Below are positions 44,001 through 53,806 of a stretch of DNA of 64,000 nucleotides, one piece after another (the stretch's first letter is position 1; every line of letters starts with the position of its first letter). Made by a program: the position numbers and the translations under genes. The notes below the pieces were generated by a model that ran no database searches, was not told the origin of the DNA, and saw only the letters and a list, made by a program, of their open reading frames with translations. This stretch comes from Chrysogorgia sp. JL179-B06 (lineage: Eukaryota > Cnidaria > Anthozoa > Scleralcyonacea > Chrysogorgiidae), in the NCBI GenBank assembly GCA_035772405.1, contig JAYKKM010000441.1:372001-436000 (forward strand), given 5' to 3'.

Positions 44001-44360
44001 GTCGGTTTTCTTTGATGTAACACGGGCTTTATATAGCATAAAGCCCTATGAATACTAATTAGATAAGAAATGAAAAAACTAGGAAATCTTAGGTGAAGAA
44101 AATGCACAAAATTTTGTTGGAAAACCTTCTCAATCATTAAGTCAGATAAATCCCTCGAACGTGAGGATTTATCTCTTACTTACAACACGATCCAGTCGGT
44201 TTTCTTTGATGTATTGCGGGATGTATATAGCTTACAACACTATGAATACTAATTAGATAAGAAACGAGGGGAAAAACTAGGAAAATCTTTGTCCTAGACA
44301 AAATAGACAAAACTTTGTTGGAAACCTCCTCGATCATGTTGTAAGTCAGATAAATCTCTC
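44001..44360 (+). repeat. Tandem duplication, period about 194 bp
   Basis: GTCGGTTTTCTTTGATGTA begins at 44001 and again at 44195. Each is followed by ATGAATACTAATTAGATAAG and by a TTTGTTGGAAA block. The two units are moderately diverged. They lie in an intron-like gap between the exon relics. Confidence 0.8.
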
Positions 44361-44605
44361 GACAGTAAATCTCAACACTGAAAATAAGGAAAAATCTTTC
44401 GGGCAAATATACATATTTCTATTGAGTCAGTCATTTTTGCCGGTAACTATGACAAGTCGTAAATAATGAACGATCTTCAGTCTACACAAGGTTTATCTTG
44501 AACAATCTGTAATCGATAAAAGGTCTACATCGCTTGTTTGTATTTCACAATACATTGCTTACCAACGCGCGCTACTCACAACCTGAGAACACAGAAGACC
44601 CGTAA

Positions 44606-45319
44606 TTGTTTGAAGGATTTAATCAGGTGTTATCGAAACTTTTCCAGGGTACACAAGCAGTTCCAGCACAGATTGCCAATTCCTTTCTTTTATATCAGGC
44701 CCTAAATTCAATTTCAAACCGTTCGTCAGCAGAAGATAGTGGAGTCAATTTGGTATTGTCATTCATGGATTCCCAATTGACAGGCAACACACCTCTGAAA
44801 AAGGCAAGGAGAATTACCAACAAAATTGTTCTTTTGGGTGCATCGTACATCGGAAGTTATCCAGAGGAGAAATATCTGGTGGATAGTCATACTTGGCATG
44901 TTCCAATTACCAGTGATTGTGACATTGAAGAGGCTGAATTCTTCACCAAGGTTGTTGTGGATGGTAACCTCATTCACTGTCAGAGATATACCCGGAAATC
45001 ACGCAGAACAAACTCTATTGTTGGTCTGGTGAATGGTATAGCTGTGGAGCTTGTGGTGTTTGTTCTCATTGGTGACAGTTGTTTTGCATTTGCAAAACTT
45101 CTCCATTTGGATCAACCTTCTTGGTTACATACCTAAAGTGATTGTGGCCACCTTTGCAATCATGTGAAAAGAGTTCGCGAAGTGGAGTCAGCATTACATA
45201 TTGTTGAACTGAATGACATTTCAGATAAGTATGCTTTGATTCATAGTGAAAGTGAAAACTGTGCCAGCCATGCAGATACATTTGTTTGTAAATTACCAAA
45301 TATTATGGACAGAGATTAA
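44606..45319 (+). pseudogene. Terminal exon relic of the TIR element's protein
   Basis: A 176-codon open frame ends at a TAA (45134-45136). The same frame then continues for 60 codons to a TAA at 45317-45319, with sequence that still reads as coding (KRVREVESALHIVELNDISD, FVCKLPNIMDRD). It is therefore treated as one frame with one internal stop. The region KYLVDSHTWHVPITSDCDIE and AEFFTKVVVDG has no recognised domain. The ending resembles that of uncharacterised multi-copy invertebrate proteins. Confidence 0.4.
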
Positions 45320-45515
45320 TTTGATTAGGTTATCCCCTCGCCCGGCGCGAAGCGCCGGCCGAAGGCCTGAGGGCGAGGGTGATAATATCGACCGGCGTTT
45401 AGTCCCTCATCACGGGATTCCAGGCGTAATGTAGAGTCACTTTCAGTTTATTTATATATCGTCAGGATCAACGTCGTCGATCATGCGCGGCATCGGAAAA
45501 TTTGGCCCTGGTAAC

Positions 45516-46050
45516 TAGATATTGTAAATATCTGCATTTTAATCAGAATATTTACTATTGAACCGTAAAAGAAAAGTACGTGTTTTGTCAGGTTATACGG
45601 TGAATGAAGATTTGTGTTCAAAAAGATCGTGAAAAGGCAGTGAAAAGGCAATATATCGTCGTCGGAAGATGTCAAGTTCGTAAATCAAGTTTTATACGTA
45701 GCGTCATGACTAAAGGTAAACCCGTTTTCGGTTTTTTAAACCTGTTAATCAGTTACAAAGATCGTTTTGCAAACATGTCTGAGTATGTTATTCAGGCTTT
45801 TATTTGATGTGTAGCATGATTTTCTAGAGTTAATAGTTCAAAATATATGGTCGTCTGAATATCTAAAATATTTACTCGGATTTTGTCAAATCCAATCCAA
45901 GCGTCGTCGCTTTTTTCAAGCTGTTAGCTATCAGTTACAAAAATATTTTTGTAGGTATGTCAGAGGTTGTTAATCAAGCTTTCATTAGATATGCTTTTCA
46001 TTAGAGTTAGTACTTCAAAAGATATTGTGGTCGGAACATTTCACTTTTGG
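45516..46050. repeat. Diverged tandem repeat, period about 181 bp
   Basis: CAGTTACAAA followed by a GTATGTC-type block and a TTCAAAA block occurs at about 45751 and 45932, with moderate divergence. No gene recognised. Confidence 0.5.
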
Positions 46051-46054
46051 CATG

Positions 46055-46175
46055 TCGTCATGGCAACCGAAATTTAACATTAACATCAACCCAAGTCAGT
46101 TTTAGGGTTAGGATTCGCACTAGGGTTAGTGATTATTTGAATTTCGGTTTGTTCATATATCGAGAAAGCGCCAAT
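46055..46175 (+). repeat. Dispersed repeat with TTAGGG-like core (copy 2)
   Basis: ATGGCAACCGAAATTTAA, CAAGTCAGTTTTAGGGTTAG and TTCATATATCGAGAAAGCGC follow each other as at 6917-7052. A shorter version of the centre of that foldback family. Confidence 0.75.
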
Positions 46176-46384
46176 CAGACATCACGAAATCACTCTTTGA
46201 AGGGCTATCGCTCGAAATTGAATTGTCCTTACACACGATATACCAATAAATTATGTGCTTTATTATAATATTGCAGATACAAATTTTGAATGGCAGATTT
46301 TATACCTTTATTTAAATTATTCATCCACAATGGAATAATTGCAATACTTGATAATTAGCCTATATAGTGAGTACCAGTACTGGT

Positions 46385-46612
46385 GGTAAGGATGTAAAAA
46401 AGTACAGATTATAGTTGTGTTTATACTGCAAGTCTATAGGACTAACCAGGACCAAACTGCCTGCACGCCACCTTGGGCCTACACTATTAAAGTCAGTAAA
46501 ATGTAAGCCAAACATGCACCACACTGGTTATAACAATCAACTGTGTTTATGCGCTCATCTGATGACATGCTGGTCTGGCCAATGGCTTAGTGTGTTTGTG
46601 TAAACACCTTTG
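46385..46612 (+). repeat. Dispersed/direct repeat, copy 1
   Basis: GTAAGGATGTAAAAAA, TGCAAGTCTATAGGAC, GCTCATCTGAT and GGCCAATGGCTTAGTGTG follow in order. The same succession lies at 47097-47289. Copy 1 continues past the point where copy 2 is cut by the Maverick terminus. Confidence 0.75.
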
Positions 46613-47096
46613 TCCTGTATTAGGCCTAGACAATGCCAGTCCTAGGCTTGCAATGTATATATTTACACAGCTTTTGTAGGATATATACTATATATAGATA
46701 CTGTATAATTGGGTAGGTTAACACTCACTGTGTCAGGGGAACACATTAGGGATTAAACAACTGGTATCATCTCACTGACAACAAGCAGCTGAAGGGAATT
46801 TCATCTTAAATTAATGATATATTGGTGAAATAATTAGATTAAGCATTGTTCTTTGTTGCATATTATGGACTTTTGTCATTTCATCTTTTTGAAATGTGTT
46901 ACCAGTACTTGAATACCATTGAAATACTGGTACATGTATGCATAATTATATAATATAATAAGATTATATATTAATAAAAGCAACAGAAGTCTTCTAACAG
47001 AATAAAAGGTTTATCGAGCTTATCAATATATAGTCAGACAACACTCATTGTAAAACTCAAAAATTAGCTGATATAGAGTATACTGGTGTCTTGTAG
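46613..47096. other. No gene recognised
   Basis: AT-rich spacer between the two direct-repeat copies. Confidence 0.4.
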
Positions 47097-47289
47097 TAAG
47101 GATGTAAAAAATTACAGACTTTAGCTGTGTTTACATATATTGCAAGTCTATAGGACCAACCGGCCAGCCACGACCTGGGCCTGGCTTACATTTTATTGAA
47201 ACATACACCATACTGGCTATAACAATCAGCATTTACGCTCATCTGATATTATGGCATAATGCCCTTCTGGCCAATGGCTTAGTGTGTCT
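47097..47289 (+). repeat. Dispersed/direct repeat, copy 2, cut by the Maverick end
   Basis: Matches 46385-46612 until GGCTTAGTGTGTCTGTT, after which AGTAGTATAGC begins. This gives an internal control for the insertion border at about 47290. Confidence 0.7.
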
Positions 47290-47292
47290 GTT

Positions 47293-47461
47293 AGTAGTAT
47301 AGCAAGTGGGGCTGCGAGCCCAATCGACCTCAACCGTGAATATAAATACCAAAACATCACCAAATTTGGCCAAGTCACGACTCGACAAATTTGGTGATGT
47401 TTTGGTATTTATATTCACGGTTGAGGTCGAATAAGCCCACAGCCCCACTTGCTATACTACT
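47293..47461. repeat. Palindromic foldback at the Maverick left terminus
   Basis: Two arms of about 75 bp (47293-47367 and 47387-47461) are inverse copies, starting AGTAGTATAGCAAGTGGGGC and ending with its complement. One arm has a small extra block. The loop is about 20 bp. It may be the terminal inverted repeat folded on itself, or a MITE sitting at the border. Confidence 0.75.
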
Positions 47462-48162
47462 ACAGCGATCGTTAGTCAATCTAAACACCCCTCCCACGTT
47501 TTCTACTAAATTGATGCCAAACACACGCGAGACTCACGAGACAACACCAAATCGCTATTTTAACGAAATACGACACGTTTCGTCAAAATTTAGAGAGAGT
47601 TTTGTGTCGTCGTTTTCGCATTTGTGTTTGACGAACTATAACTGACGCGCTCTACCATTGTTTCAATTCATGCGCGAAAAAAAAGCCACTAGATTATGAT
47701 TCTAGTGACGATGTTTAATAAATTTCAGCGAGAGAGCCACTAGAGTCTAGTGTTAAATAGATTTCATATGCGATACCTGCTATACGAATCAAGGTCACCT
47801 GTTGGCGTCGCTAACAACAACATTCCATTACGAATAGCAACTACGATTTTTCAAAAAAAGTATTTTAAAATGAAAATATTTTTTCAAAGTGAAAATATTT
47901 TTTCAAAGTGAAAATATTTTTTCAAAAAGTTGTGGTTGCTATTCGCAATGGAATGTTGTTGTTAGCAACACACCACGTACAACCACCTGCTGTCGTGCTG
48001 ACTATGAGAGAAGAATCGCAGTGTTTGAAGAAGGACCACCATGCTAAGACTGTCTAACTTTGAGCGTACTCGTTAAATCGTACACTATAAATATCGTGAA
48101 TAAAAAACTGTTGTGTGAATGGACTCGTGCGGTTGTTATGAAGCCACCTGCTAGCATGCAAA
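47462..48162. other. Maverick left non-coding region with a hairpin
   Basis: At 47809-47970 GCTAACAACAACATTCCATT is mirrored by its complement around three tandem copies of an AAAATATTTTTTCAAAGTG unit, a MITE-like hairpin. Two CCACTAGA/TCTAGTG-type motifs occur near 47687-47755. No gene recognised. Confidence 0.5.
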
Positions 48163-48675
48163 TTAGTCCACCCGCTCGCTATTTTCAGTGTTTGTCACCT
48201 CACTTCTGAAATGGTGGTCGTACACATATTTAGACGTTGTGATTCCTCCCGACAACAAGCCCAAGAAAGGCACGTACGGTGTCACAATCGCGACAATGCT
48301 CTCGACGTCTTTTTTTAATAACGGGTCTTTTTGTAGTTCGTCATTTAGCTCATCAGGATTTTCAATAGCGTTCAACCCATCTAGTAAGTTAGCGAATTTG
48401 CTGATTAGCAAGTCGGTGAGAAAAGCGTTTGCGATTTCCATTCTCTTCAACTCATATTGACGCCATATCTTGTCGATAACCTTTGCGGACGCTTTTTTAA
48501 TGTACGCTTCAGATTGGCTTACCACACCATCGCCAGACAGTCTAATAAGTTCGGCTCTCCTAACGTCAACGTTGTCTTCCACAGTCGAAGTGTCATCAGT
48601 CTCCTCAACTAATTCCTCAATCGTAGGATTCTCCTCACTTTTGCGTTTTACCATCACGCTATTACTTATACCCAT
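48163..48675 (-). CDS. Putative myristoylated membrane protein
   Basis: 170 residues starting MGISNSV, a good N-myristoylation context (Gly2, Ser6). An acidic N-terminal region (EELVEETDDTSTVED) is followed by a helical middle. A hydrophobic segment near the C-terminus (about 132-147, VTPYVPFLGLLSGGIT) could be a membrane anchor. It is the last gene of the leftward block, three bases downstream of the ATPase stop, so it is probably co-transcribed with capsid genes. A virion or assembly role is inferred from position. Family not recognised. Confidence 0.75.
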   Translation of the reverse strand: MGISNSVMVKRKSEENPTIEELVEETDDTSTVEDNVDVRRAELIRLSGDGVVSQSEAYIKKASAKVIDKIWRQYELKRMEIANAFLTDLLISKFANLLDGLNAIENPDELNDELQKDPLLKKDVESIVAIVTPYVPFLGLLSGGITTSKYVYDHHFRSEVTNTENSERVD

Positions 48676-48678
48676 ATT

Positions 48679-49278
48679 TTATTGCGGAATAACAACTTCG
48701 TGACTGTATGGGTAGCGCAGTGAGATTTCAAGTCTAGCGTACTTATTATTTTTTAGTGCGGTCACAATCGCCGACGATTTTTCTCTGCTAATGTTTCCAA
48801 GGTAATCGTCGATAACGACCTTCATATCACTCCTACTTGGGCAGTAGAAGCAAACGAGCTTACTAATATTTTCTCTGTACGGTTTTGCGATCGACGTCAG
48901 TTGTTGTGTGACGACAATAACGCTCAACATAAAATGTCGCGCACTAAAAGCCAAGTTGACTAATTGACTAGTCCTATTCTTGACGTCCTGCCCACTTGCA
49001 CAGTCATCCAACACGATCAGAGTGTTAATGCCTTTAAAAACATTTGTTACACACTTGAGAACAGCGTCGACATTGTCTTGCGCGCAGTCTATCGCTAACA
49101 CGTCGGGGTCGCGTATGTATTTCCAATCTTGATACGCTTTGTTCCACTCGAAAGTAGGACAAATCAACACAATGTAGTCAAACTTACCGCGATACTCAGA
49201 CTCCAATGTTTCCAGCAAATAATGCGTCTTACCACAAGCTGTCATGCCAACAATTAGCATATTAAACGGAGTCTCCAT
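48679..49278 (-). CDS. Genome-packaging ATPase (FtsK/HerA type)
   Basis: 199 residues, close to the usual size for Polinton and virophage packaging ATPases. Walker A is near the start (GMTACGKT, residues about 11-18) and Walker B is LIVLDDC around residues 88-94. A sensor-like VVTQQ follows. The enzyme pumps DNA into the preformed capsid. The gene follows the major capsid protein with a 15-bp gap, and GTGAGTTA precedes the ATG. The presence of an intact ATPase beside MCP and penton genes argues that this element can form virions. Confidence 0.93.
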   Translation of the reverse strand: METPFNMLIVGMTACGKTHYLLETLESEYRGKFDYIVLICPTFEWNKAYQDWKYIRDPDVLAIDCAQDNVDAVLKCVTNVFKGINTLIVLDDCASGQDVKNRTSQLVNLAFSARHFMLSVIVVTQQLTSIAKPYRENISKLVCFYCPSRSDMKVVIDDYLGNISREKSSAIVTALKNNKYARLEISLRYPYSHEVVIPQ

Positions 49279-49293
49279 TAACTCACGTTTGAT

Positions 49294-50532
49294 TTAATAC
49301 TGGATTGACTGCAACCCATTGTTCATGAAGTTGACCAACCCATCACTCATCACAAACACCCTGCACATGACGTTCGCAGTCGTCACTTTTTTAGTGATTT
49401 CAAGAAGCACGCCAGATTGTGTGTTCACAATATTTTTACCAGTGGCGACGTTGTAATTATCTTGAACGCTCCTCAAGTCGATGACCAACGCGAAGCCATC
49501 TTTATAGAACTTCTGTATGGTCATGAACTGAGCGTGTTCTTCACCCAACCCAAACAATCGTTTCGCTTCTGCATAGAACTTCGACTTTGGGATGCCTTGT
49601 GAGTACACACTATTTGGCACACCTTCAATTGTGACTCTAATATTCTCAATATTTGGGTAAAGAAACTCCTCGCTGTCTGTTCGCACCTTATTCGTGAATA
49701 GCAACACAATTGCCTTCATGCTTTTTCTTGGAAGATTAATGTTTTCATTCACAATGGTCGTGCCTTTGTCCCATTCGGTGGTTTTCATCAACGTGATGTG
49801 CTCATATGACAAACTACGACCACTTGCATAGCCCGACGCTATTTCGTCAGCGAGCTCCTGGTTATCAATCGTCTCATACTCAAGCTCGAGGTTCTCCAGA
49901 GTGTATCCACCCACAGCGCTACCGGATTGCGCCACCATGATGTCTGTGGCCTTCGGAAGTGTGATCACATACTGCAAGTTGTTGTTCATGCTAAAAGGAG
50001 CGTACAATCCATGGTCATTCATGATTTTACCAAGTTTTATTCGCTGTTTCGTTCCAATCACACCAAACATCAACGCGTCACTAACTTTAGTAACATTCCC
50101 ACTCGTCGCACCACTGTCATCCTTAGAAATTAACTTTCTCAAGTTCTCACCACCAACACCATAGTCAATCATTTGGTCTCGCGCAGTGACACTCTCCCAA
50201 AGGTCGCGATAGACACCAGTGTAATTTTCCCCATTGTTGTCATACACAGTTTCCCCAGCTAGTCTCACAACAAGTTTCTCAACCAACAACTTGCTAACAT
50301 TATTCAAGAACCAGCTTTTGGCGTTTGCGTTCTTAAAGTCGAACACTAGACCCAACGATCCAGGCACCAAACAGCTACTAACCTTGAGCTTCGGTATATC
50401 AATGTAAAGTTCCTCACCAGGACTAACTTTATTAGGGTTCAACGTGATCACATGCTGCGTTCTCACCCCTTTTATGACACCCATGGTCGCTCGTCTAAAA
50501 CCAGGGCTCAACTCTGCTGACGTGACGTTCAT
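49294..50532 (-). CDS. Major capsid protein, double jelly-roll
   Basis: 412 residues. The N-terminal portion (about 30-55) has the PGEELYIDIPKL segment typical of Polinton/adintovirus hexon-like proteins, followed by alternating beta-rich blocks of two jelly-rolls (first about 35-215, second about 216-405). The family is known to form pseudo-hexagonal capsomers. The size is somewhat smaller than many Polinton MCPs. The start is supported by GGTAT directly in front of the ATG. The gene lies between the 479-residue protein and the ATPase. The assignment rests on the motif, neighbours and secondary-structure impression. Confidence 0.9.
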   Translation of the reverse strand: MNVTSAELSPGFRRATMGVIKGVRTQHVITLNPNKVSPGEELYIDIPKLKVSSCLVPGSLGLVFDFKNANAKSWFLNNVSKLLVEKLVVRLAGETVYDNNGENYTGVYRDLWESVTARDQMIDYGVGGENLRKLISKDDSGATSGNVTKVSDALMFGVIGTKQRIKLGKIMNDHGLYAPFSMNNNLQYVITLPKATDIMVAQSGSAVGGYTLENLELEYETIDNQELADEIASGYASGRSLSYEHITLMKTTEWDKGTTIVNENINLPRKSMKAIVLLFTNKVRTDSEEFLYPNIENIRVTIEGVPNSVYSQGIPKSKFYAEAKRLFGLGEEHAQFMTIQKFYKDGFALVIDLRSVQDNYNVATGKNIVNTQSGVLLEITKKVTTANVMCRVFVMSDGLVNFMNNGLQSIQY

Positions 50533-50555
50533 ATACCTTTACATATGTTTTATCG

Positions 50556-51995
50556 CTACCGTTTTAGCTTGTAATAATCATAAGCGAACCACGCGAGTAC
50601 CACCGCAAGTACCCACAGATTTTGAGCCAACCAAGCGAGACCCTTTGCACCCAACGTCAACATATTGTAAACTAAATTAGCCAGCCCAACAGCCCATGGA
50701 CCCATCTTCGTGATTGCGTTCTTAACAGCCTGCGCGAATGACCTCGTAGCCATAGCGCCTTTCATAACAGCGGACCTCCCAGCGATAATAATAGTCGTTA
50801 TAATCCCAGCTACTGAAATCGCTACAGCGCTCAACCCGACTACATTTTCTTTAGCCCATTCCTTAAATCTCTGAAACTTGTCAATGTCGATTTCCTGTTG
50901 CTCTCTAACTTCCTCTATTTGTCGCTGCTCAATAGTTCTGTCTCTGGCTTGCTTGAGTCCTGACTCTCTTTCAACCAAACCAACGTGCTCTCGCTCTTCG
51001 TCGGGCGTGAGACCAGTTTGGTTAGTTTTTTTATCGAGCTCTACCAATCTCCCACTCGTCTCATCTATCGTCTCTTGAAAGTGGTCTACCTGCGCTTGCA
51101 ACGCACCATCGTCACCTGTTCTTGACTCAGGCACCACACTATCGCTTGGATTAACCACACCACTCAGATCACGGTTCTCGTCTGGTGATAACCCAGGTAT
51201 GTCGTCGTGGCCCACTCTTGTTTCAATCACTGGGAAGTCGTCTGGGATTGCTTCTGTTGTGACAACTGTTGTCTCTGCGCTCTTGGGGATTTGTTTAACT
51301 AACTCTCTGAACTGATCAATAGCTCTTTTACTATTGCTATCTTTACTGTAGATCAAATCATCTCCTTTAGATTTTAGAATTAGCCTGGGCCCTCCATACT
51401 TACCATGTGTACCTATTGGTTTGAAAAGAATGGCCCCTGTGTCCGTAACCTGTGACCTGTTAACTATTTCCCTTGACGCGTTGTCATGACCAAGCGCTCT
51501 TTCGTACAATTCATTTATTTTCTTATTTATTAGCTTGACTCTTTTTACTTCGTTTTTTATTACCTCTTTGTTGTGCGCTTTTAGTTCACCAAGTCTTCTC
51601 TCGATTTCTTTCTCCTCTTCAAAAGCTATACTAAAACTCTCGTCATTGACATCACCATATGACTCCTGCTTAACAAACTCCACTGCAGGGACTTCTGTGT
51701 TGGTTCCCCTTACCGTCACCGTCTTACCATCATCAGTATCAATAAATGACGTCTCTTTTTGCCAATCTCGTCTCGCGTCTAGCTCACTCCTTATCTTTTT
51801 CGCTTGGTCTTGATAGTCGTTGTAATTAACACGAACGTCTTCCGGCATGTCGTCTTCAGTGTACTTACCGTACATGCCTCCAACAATATCTTCGACATCG
51901 ACGAGCGTCTTTTCTAATTGCTTATCACTCATGTCTTCGTACTTGTTGAGGGTTTCCATCTCGATCTCGTCAAAAACTTCCCCACCTTCAGCCAT
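50556..51995 (-). CDS. Large coiled-coil protein with C-terminal membrane segments
   Basis: 479 residues. The first 200 are charged and coiled-coil-like (KEIERRLGELKAHNKEVIKN). Residues about 200-235 hold a basic, glycine-rich stretch (IGTHGKYGGPRLIL). The middle is acidic with further coiled coil. The C-terminal 110 residues contain three hydrophobic segments (GLSAVAISVAGIITTIII, a glycine/leucine-rich one, and LWVLAVVLAWFAYDYY). It sits between integrase and MCP in the leftward operon-like block, so a virion membrane or internal scaffold role is plausible. Family not recognised. Confidence 0.8.
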   Translation of the reverse strand: MAEGGEVFDEIEMETLNKYEDMSDKQLEKTLVDVEDIVGGMYGKYTEDDMPEDVRVNYNDYQDQAKKIRSELDARRDWQKETSFIDTDDGKTVTVRGTNTEVPAVEFVKQESYGDVNDESFSIAFEEEKEIERRLGELKAHNKEVIKNEVKRVKLINKKINELYERALGHDNASREIVNRSQVTDTGAILFKPIGTHGKYGGPRLILKSKGDDLIYSKDSNSKRAIDQFRELVKQIPKSAETTVVTTEAIPDDFPVIETRVGHDDIPGLSPDENRDLSGVVNPSDSVVPESRTGDDGALQAQVDHFQETIDETSGRLVELDKKTNQTGLTPDEEREHVGLVERESGLKQARDRTIEQRQIEEVREQQEIDIDKFQRFKEWAKENVVGLSAVAISVAGIITTIIIAGRSAVMKGAMATRSFAQAVKNAITKMGPWAVGLANLVYNMLTLGAKGLAWLAQNLWVLAVVLAWFAYDYYKLKR

Positions 51996-52001
51996 ATTAC
52001 A

Positions 52002-53105
52002 TTAGCTCACATTTTGAATATCGCTTTCTGGTACCCACGAATTATGTTTGCTCTCATAACCCAACCATTTGACCAGCGCCATCTTCTTCCCTCTGACTTT
52101 CTTTCTTTTCAACACCTTTTCAACTCTGTGCACATCATCGCCGTGTTTCCTATTGACCAGCGATAATTCCTGTTCATAAAATTTACCAATAATCTGTTCA
52201 CCGCTCACGTCCTCAATTTCGTACACATTCGGATCACCACGAATAACCTTTACCACTTTAAACAGCTCCTCAGTGAAGTTGGCTTCATAGCCCTTTGTGA
52301 ACACACTCTTGTATTTACTAATTCTCACCGATTGGCCAACTCTAAACTTTGGCAATGGGTTGTCTGCAAATTGGTGACCAAACAAAGTGGTCCACACTTC
52401 ACCTTCATTTGACTTATCGACATCCTTCGGCTTCATCATAATGCTTCGGTTCACATTGCTATTGTAATCGCTTACAAACTGATCAAGAACGTTAACCCAT
52501 TTGTACGTTCCACGGGTGTAAAAGTACTTCCACATAATACTCTTGAGACTTCTATTAAAACGCTCGACAACAGCGGCCTTTTTATCACTCTTAGTGCTGA
52601 AATATTCAACACCATGTTCTTTCAGCAAACTTTTAACACCAACGTTATAGAACTCAAGTCCATCATCAAATTGCGCTAACTTAGGCATGGCTCCAAACCG
52701 GTCTTTGAAATCGCTCAACAACTTTCCAACAGCCTTAGTCATGTTCTTAGTGTCTTTTCTGTAAACTGCAATTCCAAAAGCATATCTACTCAATATTTCA
52801 ATGCCTGTCAATATCCAATAATACCCTCCATTCTGTTTTGAGTACTTACTCATGTCCACTAAGTCCATTTGGAGCTCTTCACCAAGAAATCCAACGAAGG
52901 TAGCACGGGATTTATGCCTTCTCACAATAGGTTTGTACCTAGTGTAGGTGTCCTGCGCTGTCAACCATTCTTTCACTGTTTTTCTAGTTACTTTCAATCC
53001 GTCTCCCAATGCACTTTGATACAACCTCTCTACACCACTGAACCCTGTCTTAGGATTATAATAGATGTCTCTCAACCCTTGTTCTGTTTCCACACCGAGT
53101 TCCAT
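52002..53105 (-). CDS. Retroviral-type integrase with chromodomain
   Basis: 367 residues from the ATG at 53105. The DDE triad is Asp about 81 (LQMDLVDM), Asp about 147 (AQFDDGLEF) and Glu about 181 (AVVERFNRS). An upstream helical region replaces a clear HHCC zinc finger. After the core comes an SH3-like part, and residues about 315-365 form a chromodomain (VEKVLKRKKVRGKKMALVKW, then WVPESDI). The protein should insert the linear genome into chromatin, with the chromodomain guiding it to modified histones. Its upstream region, containing GTATATT, lies inside the last codons of the penton gene. An earlier GTG in frame is less likely as start. Confidence 0.93.
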   Translation of the reverse strand: MELGVETEQGLRDIYYNPKTGFSGVERLYQSALGDGLKVTRKTVKEWLTAQDTYTRYKPIVRRHKSRATFVGFLGEELQMDLVDMSKYSKQNGGYYWILTGIEILSRYAFGIAVYRKDTKNMTKAVGKLLSDFKDRFGAMPKLAQFDDGLEFYNVGVKSLLKEHGVEYFSTKSDKKAAVVERFNRSLKSIMWKYFYTRGTYKWVNVLDQFVSDYNSNVNRSIMMKPKDVDKSNEGEVWTTLFGHQFADNPLPKFRVGQSVRISKYKSVFTKGYEANFTEELFKVVKVIRGDPNVYEIEDVSGEQIIGKFYEQELSLVNRKHGDDVHRVEKVLKRKKVRGKKMALVKWLGYESKHNSWVPESDIQNVS

Positions 53106-53110
53106 ATAAT

Positions 53111-53806
53111 TCACACAATATACAGTTCCAATAACACCGCGCCAATTTTGACACCACCGTTATTTGGTTTGACGCGAAATGTCATACTTGAGTAGACACC
53201 TTTTTTAATGCCCACCTTTGACTCAATATCCACATGACGTTGCACTGACCCCTTCAAAGGCTGTTCAGTGGGTATTGGCAACGTTGTGATCACATTGCTA
53301 CGCTTTCCATCAATACCCACATTGCTCTCGGTTTCAACAATGTCGCACGAAACTTCTATGTACTTCAGACCTCTATACATGTCGACCTCGTTTGGGCTAG
53401 CGTTCCACCGTGAGTTGCCCTGAATCACCGTGTCCTTCGCGAAACCAAGTAGAGGTCCAAGGGTGCCAAGCGTAGTTGCGCGATCGACCTTAACCCTGCA
53501 TCTGCTTACATGCGTTAGTCTCTCTATCTTAAGATCCACCTTTTTGGTTTTAAACTCTCGCTCTAAGAGTTTGGTCAATTCGTCGAAGTTAAGGTACCCC
53601 CCAATCGCATCAGGCATTGGGGTAATGTCCTTAGCGTCGATCCGCGTGGAGACGCTAAGGAGGTCGTTAATTCCTACGTTATGGTGGTCCCAAAACACAG
53701 TGGCTGTCTTGACCATAATGTATGGGTTGTCACTCACGATCATTATTGCGTTGTCAAAGGACACAACTTTTTCTGCACCTTCAATGAACACCGTCAACTT
53801 TCGCAT
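53111..53806 (-). CDS. Penton-like minor capsid protein (single jelly-roll)
   Basis: 231 residues from the ATG at 53806. The C-terminal half reads as beta strands with GLKYIEVSCDIVE and a final IGAVLLELYIV, the pattern seen in minor capsid proteins of Polintons and adintoviruses. The middle has a LGFAKDTVIQG segment. It would occupy the five-fold vertices. It shares a 26-bp divergent promoter with the gene at 53833 and overlaps the integrase upstream region. An in-frame ATG four codons upstream exists, but the TATA-like box lies between the two, so the inner one is preferred. Confidence 0.85.
   Translation of the reverse strand: MRKLTVFIEGAEKVVSFDNAIMIVSDNPYIMVKTATVFWDHHNVGINDLLSVSTRIDAKDITPMPDAIGGYLNFDELTKLLEREFKTKKVDLKIERLTHVSRCRVKVDRATTLGTLGPLLGFAKDTVIQGNSRWNASPNEVDMYRGLKYIEVSCDIVETESNVGIDGKRSNVITTLPIPTEQPLKGSVQRHVDIESKVGIKKGVYSSMTFRVKPNNGGVKIGAVLLELYIV

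Larger units (their letters stand above)
42251..45514 (+). mobile_element. TIR element of about 3.26 kb with decayed coding exons
   Basis: Left end TTACCAGGGTCAAATTTTCC and its near-exact inverse at 45484-45514 define the borders. Pairing continues inward: TAAGGGACTAAACGCC and ATCGATATT-like blocks at 42349-42400 match the complement of 45360-45425. The TIRs are thus about 150 bp with one GC-rich palindromic insert (GGCGCGAAGCGCC) on the right side. Inside, several plus-strand exon-like frames are visible, all with occasional stops. One resembles the C-terminal part of a tyrosine recombinase. No clear target duplication found. Confidence 0.65.

Noticed and set aside
46547..46600. CTGATGA near 46558 as a third hammerhead
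   Set aside because: No GAAA box with flanking stems at the right distance was found.
47809..47970. Hairpin considered as the Maverick TIR
   Set aside because: It is internal, has MITE-like tandem AT units, and the flanking-repeat break at 47290 marks the border better.
48340..48360. CTCATCAG near 48350 as a hammerhead on the minus strand
   Set aside because: It lies inside a conserved coding frame and lacks the second core and stems.
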